This document shows, piece after piece, positions 33,871-43,863 of a stretch of DNA of 64,000 nt. The notes beneath the pieces were generated by a model. It did no database searches and was not told where the DNA came from. It saw only the letters and a program-made list of their open reading frames with translations. The position numbers were made by a program, and so were the translations under genes. The stretch lies in contig NZ_JACDXJ010000001.1 of the NCBI RefSeq assembly GCF_013520865.1, positions 558,001-622,000 of the forward strand, read 5' to 3'. Within the stretch, counting starts at the first letter, position 1; each line of letters starts with the position of its first letter. The DNA comes from Microvirga mediterraneensis. Lineage in GTDB: Bacteria > Pseudomonadota > Alphaproteobacteria > Rhizobiales > Beijerinckiaceae.

Positions 33871-35304
33871 ATGGATGAGAGCAGAAAGCTTTTCGTAGGA
33901 CCCCGCCTCAAGCGGCTGCGGCGGGAGCTCAACATGAGCCAGTCCCGCATGGCCGAGGAGCTCGGGCTCTCCCCGAGCTACCTGAACCTGATGGAGCGTA
34001 ACCAGCGCCCGATCACCGCCCAGGTGCTGATCCGCCTCGCCCATGCCTATCAGCTCGACCCGCGCGAATTCGCCAACGACGATCACGAGCGCACCGTCTC
34101 GGAGCTGGAGGAGGTCTTCGCCGACCCGCTCTTCCGGTCCACCCCGGTGGCCCGGCTCGAGCTGCGCGAGACCGTGGAGAGCGCCCCGTCCCTGGTCGAT
34201 GCCATCAACCGGCTCTACCGGGCCTATCAGGCCCTGCGCGGCGCCCGCGAGGCCGTGACCCCGAGCCTCAGCGACCGGGACCGGGCGGAGGACGCGCCCC
34301 AGGTCAACCCGGTCGACCGGGTCAGGGAGCTGATCCACGAGGCCAAGAACCACTTCGCCGAGCTGGACGAGGCCGCCGAGGCCCTGGCGTCGGACCTCGC
34401 CCTGACCGGCCACGAGCCCTTCTTCGCGATCGGCGAGCGCCTGCATGCCCGGCACGGGATCCGCGTACGCGTCATGCCCATCGACGTGATGCCGGATTCG
34501 CTCCGCCGCTACGACCATCACCGGCGCCAGCTCCTGATATCCGAATTGGTCGATCCCTCTGGCAGGACCTTCCAGGCCGCCTACCAATTGGCCTTCACCG
34601 AGATGCGCGAGACCATCGACGCCCTCGCGGCCCGTCTCGAGCCCATGGACGGGCCCGCCCGGCGGCTGCTGCGCGTCTCCTTCGGCAATTACTTCGCCGG
34701 CGCCCTCATGATGCCCTACGGCAAATTTCATGCGGCCGCGGAAGCACTCGGCTACGACGTGGAGGTGCTGGGCGCCCGCTTCGGCGCGAGCTTCGAGCAG
34801 GTGGCGCACCGGCTCACGACGCTGGCCCGCCCCGGCGCCCGGGGCATCCCGTTCTTCCTGGTGCGGGTGGATTCCGCCGGCAACGTGTCGAAGCGCTTTT
34901 CCTCCGGCCGTTTCCCGTTCTCGCAGTTCGGCGGCACCTGCCCGCTCTGGAACCTGCATTCCACCTTCCGGACCCCGGGGCAGGTGGCCACGCAGGTGAT
35001 CGAGCTGCCGGATTCCTCGCGCTGGTTCTCCATCGCCCGCACGGTCAAGCGCGCCTTCAACCCCTGGGGAGCCCCCGATCCGCAATTCGTCGTGGGCCTC
35101 GGCTGCGAACTGAAATACGCCCACCGCCTGGCCTATGCACGGGGCCTCGACCCGTCCTCGGCGGAAGCGACCCCCATCGGCATCAATTGCCGCCTGTGCG
35201 AACGCGTCGCCTGCCCGCAGCGCGCCGCCCCGCCCCTCATGCACGCCCTGATCGTCGACGAGATGAAGCGCGGCGTCTCGCCTTTCGAGTTCGACGCGAC
35301 GTGA
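33871..35304 (+). CDS. XRE-family short-chain fatty acyl/acetate metabolism regulator (RamB-like)
   Basis: The 477-residue transcription factor has an N-terminal helix-turn-helix (residues about 8-65, LKRLRRELNMSQSRMAEELGLSPSYLNLMERNQRP), then an IrrE/DUF2083-like central region. The cysteine-containing C-terminal domain has GINCRLCERVACPQRAAPPL, preceded by GTCPLWNLHSTFRTPG. This arrangement is that of RamB/PrpR-type regulators of acetate, propionate and glyoxylate genes, some of which sense acyl-CoA. It is divergent from aceA and separated by palindromic TTGTAAA sites, so it probably controls aceA and itself. The ATG at 33871 lacks an evident ribosome site. Confidence 0.92.
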   Translation: MDESRKLFVGPRLKRLRRELNMSQSRMAEELGLSPSYLNLMERNQRPITAQVLIRLAHAYQLDPREFANDDHERTVSELEEVFADPLFRSTPVARLELRETVESAPSLVDAINRLYRAYQALRGAREAVTPSLSDRDRAEDAPQVNPVDRVRELIHEAKNHFAELDEAAEALASDLALTGHEPFFAIGERLHARHGIRVRVMPIDVMPDSLRRYDHHRRQLLISELVDPSGRTFQAAYQLAFTEMRETIDALAARLEPMDGPARRLLRVSFGNYFAGALMMPYGKFHAAAEALGYDVEVLGARFGASFEQVAHRLTTLARPGARGIPFFLVRVDSAGNVSKRFSSGRFPFSQFGGTCPLWNLHSTFRTPGQVATQVIELPDSSRWFSIARTVKRAFNPWGAPDPQFVVGLGCELKYAHRLAYARGLDPSSAEATPIGINCRLCERVACPQRAAPPLMHALIVDEMKRGVSPFEFDAT

Positions 35305-35307
35305 TCT

Positions 35308-36048
35308 TCAGGCCCGCAGACGCTTCGGCATGGGATCGTCCAGCCAATGGTCGAGGAACCGGTCGAGCCAGCGGGAGACATGGGGATCGTGCTGGAAGCG
35401 TCCGGCAATCTGACGGACCCGATCCTGAGCGCCCGGCATTTTCAGCCGCTCCTCGGCATGAACCGTCCAGCGACACATCATCGCGTGGGTGACCTCCGGA
35501 TGGAACTGGAGGCCGAAGGCCTTCTCGCCGACCCGGATCGCCTGGGTCGGAAAATCGTCACCGGTCGCCAGGGTCTCGGCGCCGGCAGGGCAGTCGAAGC
35601 CTTCCCGGTGCCAATGATAGACATGGCTTGGCCAGGGCACGCCCCAATCCTCGCTCAGGGTCTCGCCGGCAGCCGTCGGCAGCAGGGGATAATAGCCGAT
35701 CTCGGCCCGGCCCTCGGGATGGGCCCAGACGCGGCCGCCGAGATGCTTCGCCATCATCTGGGCACCCAGGCAGAGACCGAGATAGGGCTTGTTCTCCTTG
35801 AGCGGCACCTCGATCCAGTCGATCTCGGTCTTGAGGAAATCGTCCGGGTCGTTGGCGCTCATCGGTCCGCCGAAGATCACCGCTCCCGTATGCCCGGCCA
35901 GCGTCTCGGGCAGCGGATCGCCGAAGCGAGGGCGGCGGATGTCGAGCCGGTAGCCGCGCTCCAGAAGCAGGCGCCCGACCCTTCCGGGCGTCGAATGTTC
36001 CTGGTGCAGGACGATGAGAACGGGTGCTTTGGGAGGCCGCCTAGGCAT
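35308..36048 (-). CDS. Class I glutamine amidotransferase-like protein
   Basis: The 246-residue protein has the class I glutamine amidotransferase fold: oxyanion region AVIFGGPMSANDPDD, nucleophile elbow YLGLCLGAQMMAKHLGG with the catalytic cysteine, and the histidine-glutamate pair in FGLQFHPEVTHAMM. It resembles the GMP synthase-like stand-alone amidotransferases, with no synthetase domain. The acceptor substrate is unknown; relatives hydrolyse gamma-glutamyl compounds. It is convergent with the regulator gene, with stops four bases apart. Confidence 0.88.
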   Translation of the reverse strand: MPRRPPKAPVLIVLHQEHSTPGRVGRLLLERGYRLDIRRPRFGDPLPETLAGHTGAVIFGGPMSANDPDDFLKTEIDWIEVPLKENKPYLGLCLGAQMMAKHLGGRVWAHPEGRAEIGYYPLLPTAAGETLSEDWGVPWPSHVYHWHREGFDCPAGAETLATGDDFPTQAIRVGEKAFGLQFHPEVTHAMMCRWTVHAEERLKMPGAQDRVRQIAGRFQHDPHVSRWLDRFLDHWLDDPMPKRLRA

Positions 36049-36355
36049 GGCTTCGATCCGATGCGGAGGCGATCATGACGAGACAGGAGCAAACGCGCGA
36101 GAACATAAGCCGATTATTCGGGATAAGATGCCTTCTCCGCAAGGGGTGTCTGTGGCCGGTATCGTCGCAATTCCGAAGCCGGGAGACGGTCGAGTAGGAC
36201 CTAGGCAAAGGCCTGCCATCGCTCTATGATCGGTCAAGAACGATATCACGGCCCAAACCGGTTTTTGCACGGATGCGCAAAAGTGATAGAAGCGCCTGAT
36301 TCCAGTCTTGAAGTCTGGAAGATCCGGCGCATCTTGTTCCGTGTTTTGCTGAGTG

Positions 36356-36781
36356 ATGAGCCAGCATCCCAGCGTGATAGAAAGTGAACCCGTGACCGAC
36401 AGCGTAACGAGCGATGGAGATCTCAACGGCCTGCGTATCCTCGTCGTCGAGGACGAAGCCGCCATCTCCCTGCTCCTGGAAGACATGCTCCTCGATTTCG
36501 GCTGCGAGGTGATCGGCCCGGCAGCCCGCCTGTCGGCGGCTCTCGATGCCGTGGCGCGCGAGCAGGTCGATCTGGCCATCCTCGACGTGAATGTCGCCGG
36601 TGAGCCCATCTATCCGGTTGCCGAAGCCCTGGCGCAGCGTTCGATCCCCTTCGTCTTCTCGACCGGCTACGGCAGCGCGGGAATTCGCGACACCTTCCGC
36701 GACCGTCCCGTCCTGCAGAAGCCCTTTGCCCAGCACGATCTGAAGCAGAAACTGCTGATCGCCTGCGGAAAGACGGCTTGA
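36356..36781 (+). CDS. Single-domain response regulator
   Basis: The 141-residue protein is a receiver-only regulator with a short disordered N-terminus (about 25 residues). ILVVEDEAAISLLLEDML supplies the acidic pair, LAILDVNVAGE the phospho-aspartate, FSTGYGS the switch threonine and VLQKPFAQHDL the lysine. This FSTGYG/LQKPF variant is the common FATGUY-like receiver of Hyphomicrobiales, often linked to HWE kinases and general stress signalling. The partner kinase is not adjacent. A GTG directly upstream (36353) is an alternative start. The 307 bases before it (36049-36355) contain only a TTTTGC-N8-GCAAAA palindrome at 36263-36282. Confidence 0.88.
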   Translation: MSQHPSVIESEPVTDSVTSDGDLNGLRILVVEDEAAISLLLEDMLLDFGCEVIGPAARLSAALDAVAREQVDLAILDVNVAGEPIYPVAEALAQRSIPFVFSTGYGSAGIRDTFRDRPVLQKPFAQHDLKQKLLIACGKTA

Positions 36782-36955
36782 AGACGGCCTTGCTTCATCG
36801 ATTTGGCATCTAAATCTGTGGCGTGAATGTCGCAATCGTTCACGCTGTGCTGCAAAACACATCGTTCGCGCTGTGAATCGGCTTTGTTCCCAGGGACTTC
36901 CTGCTAAGCTCTAGTAACGTTAGAGCAGGTAACCCTTCGATCGAGCCGGTTCTCC

Positions 36956-39900
36956 ATGTCTTTTCGATCCGTCAGGCTTCTGGCCGCCACAAGCGTCCTG
37001 GCGCTTTCCTTTGCTGCCGCGCAGGCTCAAGCTCCCCTGCCGCGTCAGGCGCCAGCAGCAGGCGCTATCGTGGCGGCCAAGGGCGGCGAGGAGATGCGCT
37101 TCGTGCGCGAGGATCTCTGGCGCGCCGCCCAGCTGCAGCAGAGCCTCGTCGGCGGCGACACCCTGCGCACCAACGCCATCGGCAACCTGGCGATCCTGTT
37201 CAACGACCAGACCCAGATCCGCGTCGGGCGCAACTCGACCCTGACCGTCAACGACGTGGCGAGCGGCCCCGCCGACGCGACCCAGCTCAGCCTCCAGGGC
37301 GGCAATATCTGGGCGCGCGCAGCTCGCGGCGGCTCGGGCGTCGACGTCAAGACGCCGGCGGCGGTGGCGGCCATCCGCGGCACCGACTGGTCCCTGGCCG
37401 TGGACGGCGCGGGCAAGACCTCCCTGGTCGTGCTCGAAGGCGTCGTCGAGATCAAGAACCCGCAAGGCGCGGTGACGGTGCGCCAGGGCGAGGGAGCCGT
37501 GGCGGCCGTCGGTCAGGCGCCGACGAAATTCGTTCTCGTCAGCCCGAACGACCGCGAGCAGATGCTCTTCTACATGTCGATGCGCGAGGTGTTCATCAAT
37601 CTGCCGACGACGACGCTGGATAACAGGCGGTTCGAGGCCGAAAGCTCCAGGATCGAGGCCCTGACTTCCGCACGCCGCACGACGGAAGACTGGCTCACCC
37701 TGGCCGAGAGCCTCATGAGCGCCGGCAACAGGCGCGCGGCGGAAGCTCCTCTCGCGGAAGCCCGAAATCGCCCGATGACCAGGGCGCAGCGGGCCCGGGC
37801 CGATTATCTCGAAGCTCTCATAGCCGGCGCGGACCGCCGTTGGCAGGATGCGATCAGGCTGTTCGAGCGCGCGAAGCCGGGCCTCGATTCCCGACGGCGC
37901 GGCTGGGCCGAGTATGGCCGCTATGCGGCCGCCTCCCTGGCGGATCCGAAGCGTGTACGACCGGCCCCGAATGTTCCCGTCAGGGATCCCAGGACGGCGG
38001 AAATCAAGGCCTATCTCACGGGCTTCCGCCAGGATCTCAAAGCCGCCGCCGCCGAGGCCGCAGCGTCCGAGAAGTTGTTTCCGAAAGATGCCGGGCTGGC
38101 CATCCTCTCGGCCTCCCTGGCACAGGATCTCGACCATCGCGAGGGCATGTACGCGGCTTACGAACGCGCCAAGGCCATCGATCCCACGGATCCGGACGTG
38201 GTGGCCTTCGGAGCGACGATCAAGGCGGATTACGCCCGCGACATCGATGGAGCACTGGCCGATCTCTACAGGGTCGTGAAGACCGAGCCGAATTTCTCGC
38301 TCCTCAATCAGATCGGCCTGCTCGAACAGGGCCGGGGCGCCTTCGTCGAGGCCGAGGCGGCCTTCCGGCGAGCCATCGAGATGGAGCCGCAGAACCCGAT
38401 TCCCTACGTCAACCTGGCCATCCTTCTCCTCGATCAGAGCCGGGTGGAAGAGGCAGGCACGCTCATCGACAAGGCGCTGGCGCTCGATCCGCCCACGGCC
38501 TACTCGGCCCGCGGGCGCTATCTTCTGCAGAAGGGCAAGATGGCCCAGGCCATCGAGTCCCTGCTGGCCGGATCCGCCGTCAACCCGGCCCGTTCGAACG
38601 ATCAACTCATCGTGGCGGACGCCTACTTCCAGAACGGCGATTACGAGCTCGCCTGGCAGACGCTCGACAATGCCGACCGGCTCGATCCCAGGGCCCCCAT
38701 CGTGCCCATCCTGCGCACGGCTTTCGCCCTCGATCTCTACATGGCCGACGACGCGATCCTCGCCGCGCGCGAGGCCCTGCGGCGCTACCGGGACCGTGGC
38801 GGGGATTATGCGGGTCTGTCGGTCACCAAGCAGACCGGCTCATACCCGGTGGAGGCCTACCGCTTCATCAACCTGCATGACTGGGCGCGCTTCTACGCCG
38901 ACCGGACCTTCGACCCCTTCGAGGCGCAGGGCTATTTCGACCAGGCAATCGCCAGCAGGCCGGGCCTGTTCCCAACGGAGCCGACCCTCGATGCGGCGGA
39001 AGGCACGGACCTCAACAGCGCAGCCCTGAACCTCTCCGTTCAGGGATTGCTCCTCGACCCCCTGGCTGTGTCCGGCCGCATCGGGCGCTTTGACCCCATC
39101 CGCAGACCGTTTCTCGATATGGAGATCGGCGGCGGCCCTGTGGTGCGCGGCGGCAAGGTCGGCTGGAACGCGGGCGTGCTGGTCAACGGCTTCTCCAACG
39201 AGCCGGTGCCGACGAGCTTCAGCGTCTCCGCGAGCGGCGGCGAGGCCAAGGGCAACCTGACGGCCGACAACGAGAACGCGAAAGGCATCACGCTCAGCAT
39301 CGGCTCGGCTCCGAGCGCGGCCGACCGGTTCATGTTCATGGGCTGGGCGACCGAGGGCAGGCCGGGCCTGACGGATGTGAACCGGTTCGACCTCACCCAG
39401 CATATCGAGCGCGACGAGACGACTCTTTTCGGCGTGGCCGGCTGGAGCCACACGTTCGGCTACCGGAACGTCCTCTCGACGGCGGTTTTCGCGACGCGGA
39501 ATGATACTCTTGATCGTGGAGAGGAATGGGATTACCGGAAATTCCCCTCCGTTCAGACTCTCTGGCAGGAGAAGCAGCGCGTCGACGGCGTCGTCGGAGC
39601 GGTGAGTCATGCCATCGGGATCGGCGACTTCAACCTGCGTTATGGCCTGGAAGCTCAAGCAGGTCAGTTGAGATACAGCGGCGTCAGCAAGAGTTACCAA
39701 TATTGGTTCTCGGGACCAGAGGATTATCTGCAGGACGCGACGGCCTTCGACAGCCCCTTCCGGGGCGGCCGTGCCTATGCCGATCTGTCGTGGCGCCCGA
39801 ACGACAGGTTCGAGGCCCAGGCCGGCATCCATCGCACCTTCCTCGACGTGAAGAACGCCGACCCCGATGTCTGGGTGTCGCCCCGCTTCGGGATCGGCGT

Positions 39901-40591
39901 GTCTCCGTTTGAAGGGCAATGGCTGCGCGCAGCCTATATCGAGAATGCCGACACCTATCTGGGCTACTCGCTTGCGCCCACGACCACGGTCGGGCTGATC
40001 CCGAACGACACGCCCGCGAGCGGGCCGACGAAGAGCCTTGTGTTGCGCTGGGATGCGGAATGGACGCCGCACGTCTTCACGGCCCTTGAATATCAGCGCC
40101 AGAGCCTGAACGACCTCAACGTGCCAAGAATCAACACGTTGGAGAGCTTCGACGATATCGAGAAGGCCCGGGCCGAATGGCTCGCCGCCACAATCAATGT
40201 CTGGCTGGGCCATGGCATCGGCGTGTTCGGCACCGTCGGTGGAGCGACCTCGAAAATCCTCGCGACGTCGGCAGACGTGGAGGGAGGCGTGGGAGAGCCC
40301 GTGCCCTATGTGCCGGAACGCTTTGCGCGCTTCGGAATGACCTTCGTGCATCCGAGCCGCCTCCGGTTCACCCTGACCCAGAACTACATCGGCGAACGGT
40401 CCGGCTCCTATTACAATGACCGGCTGGACGCCTATTGGACGACCGATGCGGCGATCACCTGGGAGACGCCTGACAGGCGCTTCCAAGTCGGTGTGACGGC
40501 ACTCAACCTGTTCGACCAGCGCTACGATTTCGGCTTCGACATTCCGGCCCCCGGCCGCACGGTCGCGGCCTCCGTCAAGGCTCGGTTCTAG
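36956..40591 (+). CDS. FecR-TPR protein with C-terminal outer-membrane beta-barrel
   Basis: The 1211-residue exported protein begins with a signal peptide (RLLAATSVLALSFAAAQAQA). A FecR domain lies at about residues 40-180 (LRTNAIGNLAILFNDQTQIRVG, GVDVKTPAAVAAIRGTDWSL). A long TPR array spans about 225-620 (for example LNQIGLLEQGRGAFVEAEAA and NLAILLLDQSRVEEAGTLID), and a region of alternating aromatic beta strands runs from about 715 to the C-terminal phenylalanine. The ending ...VAASVKARF is typical of outer-membrane barrels. No TonB box or plug domain is evident. Its stop is one base from the GTG of a CHASE2 adenylate cyclase gene, so the two are a functional unit. Role unknown; envelope sensing or export of a ligand to the cyclase is inferred. 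Confidence 0.85.
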   Translation: MSFRSVRLLAATSVLALSFAAAQAQAPLPRQAPAAGAIVAAKGGEEMRFVREDLWRAAQLQQSLVGGDTLRTNAIGNLAILFNDQTQIRVGRNSTLTVNDVASGPADATQLSLQGGNIWARAARGGSGVDVKTPAAVAAIRGTDWSLAVDGAGKTSLVVLEGVVEIKNPQGAVTVRQGEGAVAAVGQAPTKFVLVSPNDREQMLFYMSMREVFINLPTTTLDNRRFEAESSRIEALTSARRTTEDWLTLAESLMSAGNRRAAEAPLAEARNRPMTRAQRARADYLEALIAGADRRWQDAIRLFERAKPGLDSRRRGWAEYGRYAAASLADPKRVRPAPNVPVRDPRTAEIKAYLTGFRQDLKAAAAEAAASEKLFPKDAGLAILSASLAQDLDHREGMYAAYERAKAIDPTDPDVVAFGATIKADYARDIDGALADLYRVVKTEPNFSLLNQIGLLEQGRGAFVEAEAAFRRAIEMEPQNPIPYVNLAILLLDQSRVEEAGTLIDKALALDPPTAYSARGRYLLQKGKMAQAIESLLAGSAVNPARSNDQLIVADAYFQNGDYELAWQTLDNADRLDPRAPIVPILRTAFALDLYMADDAILAAREALRRYRDRGGDYAGLSVTKQTGSYPVEAYRFINLHDWARFYADRTFDPFEAQGYFDQAIASRPGLFPTEPTLDAAEGTDLNSAALNLSVQGLLLDPLAVSGRIGRFDPIRRPFLDMEIGGGPVVRGGKVGWNAGVLVNGFSNEPVPTSFSVSASGGEAKGNLTADNENAKGITLSIGSAPSAADRFMFMGWATEGRPGLTDVNRFDLTQHIERDETTLFGVAGWSHTFGYRNVLSTAVFATRNDTLDRGEEWDYRKFPSVQTLWQEKQRVDGVVGAVSHAIGIGDFNLRYGLEAQAGQLRYSGVSKSYQYWFSGPEDYLQDATAFDSPFRGGRAYADLSWRPNDRFEAQAGIHRTFLDVKNADPDVWVSPRFGIGVSPFEGQWLRAAYIENADTYLGYSLAPTTTVGLIPNDTPASGPTKSLVLRWDAEWTPHVFTALEYQRQSLNDLNVPRINTLESFDDIEKARAEWLAATINVWLGHGIGVFGTVGGATSKILATSADVEGGVGEPVPYVPERFARFGMTFVHPSRLRFTLTQNYIGERSGSYYNDRLDAYWTTDAAITWETPDRRFQVGVTALNLFDQRYDFGFDIPAPGRTVAASVKARF

Positions 40592-40592
40592 A

Positions 40593-42569
40593 GTGAGCGG
40601 CGAAAGACCGGCATCGGCCGATCACGGGAGAGAGCCTCTCTGGCGCCATTTCGTCATGGCCGGGCTCATCGCCGCCCTGCTGATGCCGGTCCTCTATTTC
40701 CCGCCCTTTCATCTCATCGAGGAGCGGCTCTACGATATTCTCTCGGTCGTATCGCCGCCCCTACCGGCAAGGCCGGGCGCCGTGATCGTGGCTATCGACG
40801 AACCCTCCATCGGGGAGATCGGCCAGCGCTGGCCCTGGTCGCGGGAGCTTCACGCCAGATTGGTCGAGAGCCTGCGCGCTGCGGGCGCGAAGGTGATCGC
40901 CTTCGACATCATCTTCGCCGATCCGACCACCGAGGAAGCCGATACGGCCTTCGCGAAGGTGCTCGGCCCGGACGTGGTGCTGGCCGCCGACGACGTGACC
41001 ACGCTCCTGCCGCAAGGCATCCAGGTGACCCGCGTCAGCCCGCTCGACCCCTTCCTCGATGCCGGCGCGGTATCCGGCGTGGCCTCCGTTGATCTCGACG
41101 GGGATGCCTATCTGCGCCGCATGCCGCAGATGCAGGACAGCCTGGCCGCCGAAGCGCTGCGCCTGAAAGGCGAACCGCAGGCGGTCGCTCCCGCCGGCGC
41201 GCTGATCCAGTTCTTCGGACCGTCCCGTTCCTACCCGACCGTCTCCTATTATCAGGCTCTCGACCCGACGAATTTCCTGCCGCCCGGCTTCTTCAAGGAT
41301 CAGGTCGTGCTGGTGGGCTTGAGCCTGAAGCAGGCGACCTCCGCCGATATCGGCGCGCCCGATCCCTTTCCCACGCCCTTCACGCTGACCGAGGGCACTC
41401 TCACGGCCGGCGTGGAGATCCAGGCCACGATCCTCGACAATCTCCGCCATAATCTCTACGTGCTGCCCGTGCCTCGGCTCGTCATGGCACTTCTGGTCAT
41501 CGCCGGGGCCTGGCTGGCCGCCGCCTTCTCCGCCCATGGCGTCTCCTGGCGGACAGGCCTCGCGGCAGCCTTCCTGCTCGCCTTCTTCATCGCCGGATCC
41601 TGGGTCGTGCTCCGTTTCGGGCGGGTCTGGATGCCACCAGCCATGCCGGCAGCGGCGGCGCTGGCGGTTTTCGGCGCGCGTTTCGGACTCGACTATGCCC
41701 GCGAACGCCACCTGCGCCGCACCGTGTCGGAGGCCTTCTCGCGTTATCTCTCGCCGGACCTCGTGGCGCAGCTCGCGCGCGACCCGGGGGCCCTGAAGCT
41801 CGGAGGCGAGCGCCGCAATCTCTCGATCCTGTTCTGCGACGTGCGCGGCTTCACAACCCTGTCGGAGAAGCTGAAGGACGAACCGGAGCGACTGACCACA
41901 TTGATCAACCGCCTGCTCGATCCGCTGTCCGCCGCCGTGCTCGCGGAAGGCGGCACCATCGACAAATATATCGGCGATTGCGTTATGGCGTTCTGGAATG
42001 CCCCGCTGCCGAGCCCGGACCATCCTCTGCGCGCCGCCCGCGCGGCCATGGGCATGCTGGACGCGGTCAAGGCCCTGAACGCCGAGCTGCGGCGGGAGCA
42101 GGGCGAGGATGCTCCCTCCTTCGCCATCGGCGTCGGCATCAATACCGGCGATTGCGTGGTCGGCAATGTGGGCTCTCGCTGGCGCTACGATTACTCCGTC
42201 CTCGGCGATACGGTGAACCTCGCATCGCGCCTGGAAAGCCTGTCGAAGGAATACGGCGTCTCCATCGTTCTCGGTCCTGCCACCGCGAAGGCGCTGCAGG
42301 GGCATTTCGTGCTGATCGAGCTCGACCGGATCGCCGTGAAGGGGCGTGCCGAGAAGACGGCGATTTTCACCATCGTCGCGCCCGCCTCGCAGCGCCTGGA
42401 TCCGGCGCTGGCGGAGCTGCTGGAGGTGCATCCCACGCTGCTCGACAGCATCCGCGCCGGCCGGCGAGTGGAAGCGCTCGAACTCGTCCGCCGCTGCCAG
42501 ACGCTCGCTCCCTTCCTGTCGGCCTATTACGGGAAGCTTCTGCTCAAGGCGACGGCCATCCCGGAATGA
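40593..42569 (+). CDS. CHASE2 domain adenylate/guanylate cyclase
   Basis: The 658-residue membrane protein has an N-terminal helix (HFVMAGLIAALLMPVLYF), a periplasmic CHASE2 sensor at about residues 45-290 (AVIVAIDEPSIGEIGQRWPW, VIAFDIIFADP) and three helices at about 295-360. The class III cyclase domain follows at about 405-590. Catalytic motifs are LSILFCDVRGFTTLSE with the first metal aspartate, IDKYIGDCVMAFWNAP with the second, and DYSVLGDTVNLASRLE with the transition-state region. It converts ATP to cAMP (or GTP to cGMP). The GTG start follows the FecR-TPR-barrel stop after one base, implying co-translation and signalling from the envelope to the cyclase. Confidence 0.93.
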   Translation: MSGERPASADHGREPLWRHFVMAGLIAALLMPVLYFPPFHLIEERLYDILSVVSPPLPARPGAVIVAIDEPSIGEIGQRWPWSRELHARLVESLRAAGAKVIAFDIIFADPTTEEADTAFAKVLGPDVVLAADDVTTLLPQGIQVTRVSPLDPFLDAGAVSGVASVDLDGDAYLRRMPQMQDSLAAEALRLKGEPQAVAPAGALIQFFGPSRSYPTVSYYQALDPTNFLPPGFFKDQVVLVGLSLKQATSADIGAPDPFPTPFTLTEGTLTAGVEIQATILDNLRHNLYVLPVPRLVMALLVIAGAWLAAAFSAHGVSWRTGLAAAFLLAFFIAGSWVVLRFGRVWMPPAMPAAAALAVFGARFGLDYARERHLRRTVSEAFSRYLSPDLVAQLARDPGALKLGGERRNLSILFCDVRGFTTLSEKLKDEPERLTTLINRLLDPLSAAVLAEGGTIDKYIGDCVMAFWNAPLPSPDHPLRAARAAMGMLDAVKALNAELRREQGEDAPSFAIGVGINTGDCVVGNVGSRWRYDYSVLGDTVNLASRLESLSKEYGVSIVLGPATAKALQGHFVLIELDRIAVKGRAEKTAIFTIVAPASQRLDPALAELLEVHPTLLDSIRAGRRVEALELVRRCQTLAPFLSAYYGKLLLKATAIPE

Positions 42570-42758
42570 TCGACCCGCCGCGGCCGTGAGGCGCTCCGGT
42601 TCTCGCGGTTCGCTTCGGGCCGGCCTGCACAGCAACCGCTTTTGCCCCGACATGATTTTGCAAACGAATTGCAAGTAAAAACAAGGTCTTGCGCCTCGCA
42701 GAACACGGTCTATAAGGACGCCTCGTTTTCCGCAGCACTCTCATCTAAGCATCGCGCC

Positions 42759-43646
42759 ATGGACAAGATTCAGAAACTTGCCCTGGGCAGCATATTCGTC
42801 GGAACCGTTGTCTTCGTCCTGAAATATGCCGCCTATTACATCACGGGCAGTATCGCGCTCTATTCGGATGCGCTGGAGAGCATCATCAACGTGGTGACGG
42901 CGGTTGCCGCCTTCATGGCCGTGCGCCTGAGCGCCACGCCGGCGGATGCGAACCACCCTTACGGTCATCACAAGGTGGAATATTTCTCCGCCGTTCTCGA
43001 AGGCGTGCTGATCATCGTGGCGGCGATGGCCATCCTGCGGGAGTCCTATTACGGATTCCTGTCGCCGAAGATGATCGATGCCCCCATGGAGGGCCTTGCG
43101 ATCAACGCGATTGCCGGCGTCATCAATGCCTTCTGGTCCTGGCTGCTGATCAACCGCGGACGGCGCATGCGCTCGCCGGCCCTCGTGGCCGATGGACGCC
43201 ATCTCTTCACGGACGTGATGACCTCGGCGGGCGTCCTGATCGGCCTTCTGCTCGTTCCCTTCACGGGATGGCACTGGCTCGATTCCGCTCTCGCGGCCCT
43301 GGTGGCCGTCAACATTCTCTGGTCCGGCTGGGGCCTGATGAAGGAAAGCATCGGCGGCCTCATGGACGAGGCCCTCCCCGAGACCACGCTCGGCCGCGTT
43401 CGCGAGATCATCGCGGTCAATGCGCAGGGCGCCATCGAGGCTCATGACCTGCGCACGCGCCATGCGGGCCGGATGACCTTCATCGATTTCCATCTCGTGG
43501 TGCCGGGCCACATGAGCGTGACCGATGCCCATGACATCTGCGACCGCCTTGAACGTGCGCTCAAGGAGGACGTGAAGGACGCGCTCATCACGATCCATGT
43601 GGAGCCCGACAACAAGGCCAAGCACGCCGGGATCGTGGTGCTCTGA
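42759..43646 (+). CDS. Cation diffusion facilitator family transporter
   Basis: The 295-residue protein is a CDF-type metal/proton antiporter of the inner membrane. Six helices occupy residues about 8-195, with ALYSDALESIINV and LVADGRHLFTDVMTSAGVLIG carrying the paired metal-site residues (D and H/D) in helices II and V. The cytoplasmic C-terminal domain (EAHDLRTRHAGRMTFIDFHLVVPG, ALITIHVEPD) is complete. Substrate is probably zinc, iron or manganese; it cannot be assigned from sequence. The start at 42759 aligns with the family; an upstream open extension to 42642 is rejected. Confidence 0.92.
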   Translation: MDKIQKLALGSIFVGTVVFVLKYAAYYITGSIALYSDALESIINVVTAVAAFMAVRLSATPADANHPYGHHKVEYFSAVLEGVLIIVAAMAILRESYYGFLSPKMIDAPMEGLAINAIAGVINAFWSWLLINRGRRMRSPALVADGRHLFTDVMTSAGVLIGLLLVPFTGWHWLDSALAALVAVNILWSGWGLMKESIGGLMDEALPETTLGRVREIIAVNAQGAIEAHDLRTRHAGRMTFIDFHLVVPGHMSVTDAHDICDRLERALKEDVKDALITIHVEPDNKAKHAGIVVL

Positions 43647-43773
43647 GAATTTTCGGGGCTCTTGCATGAGTGCCGCCCCCGTGGCATTTCTCTGCCCATG
43701 AACGACCGTGCGACCCCGACCGCAATCCTTTGGTGGCGCTCCTGACAGGAGCGGCACGTCGTTATGTTTTTTG

Positions 43774-43814
43774 CAACGAACGTAGCCGCCGTGCGCGGCA
43801 GGCATCGTTCGTTG
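43774..43814 (+). terminator. Hairpin between the CDF transporter and trpS genes
   Basis: CAACGAACG (43774-43782) pairs perfectly with CGTTCGTTG (43806-43814), with a GC-rich inner CCG...CGG. It could end the transporter transcript or be a leader structure of the tryptophanyl-tRNA synthetase gene, whose ATG is 50 bases further. No tryptophan-rich leader peptide was found. Confidence 0.45.
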
Positions 43815-43863
43815 TTCTTCGATCCATTCCTTCGTCACGGCGGCTCTCATCTGGAGAAGCCCT

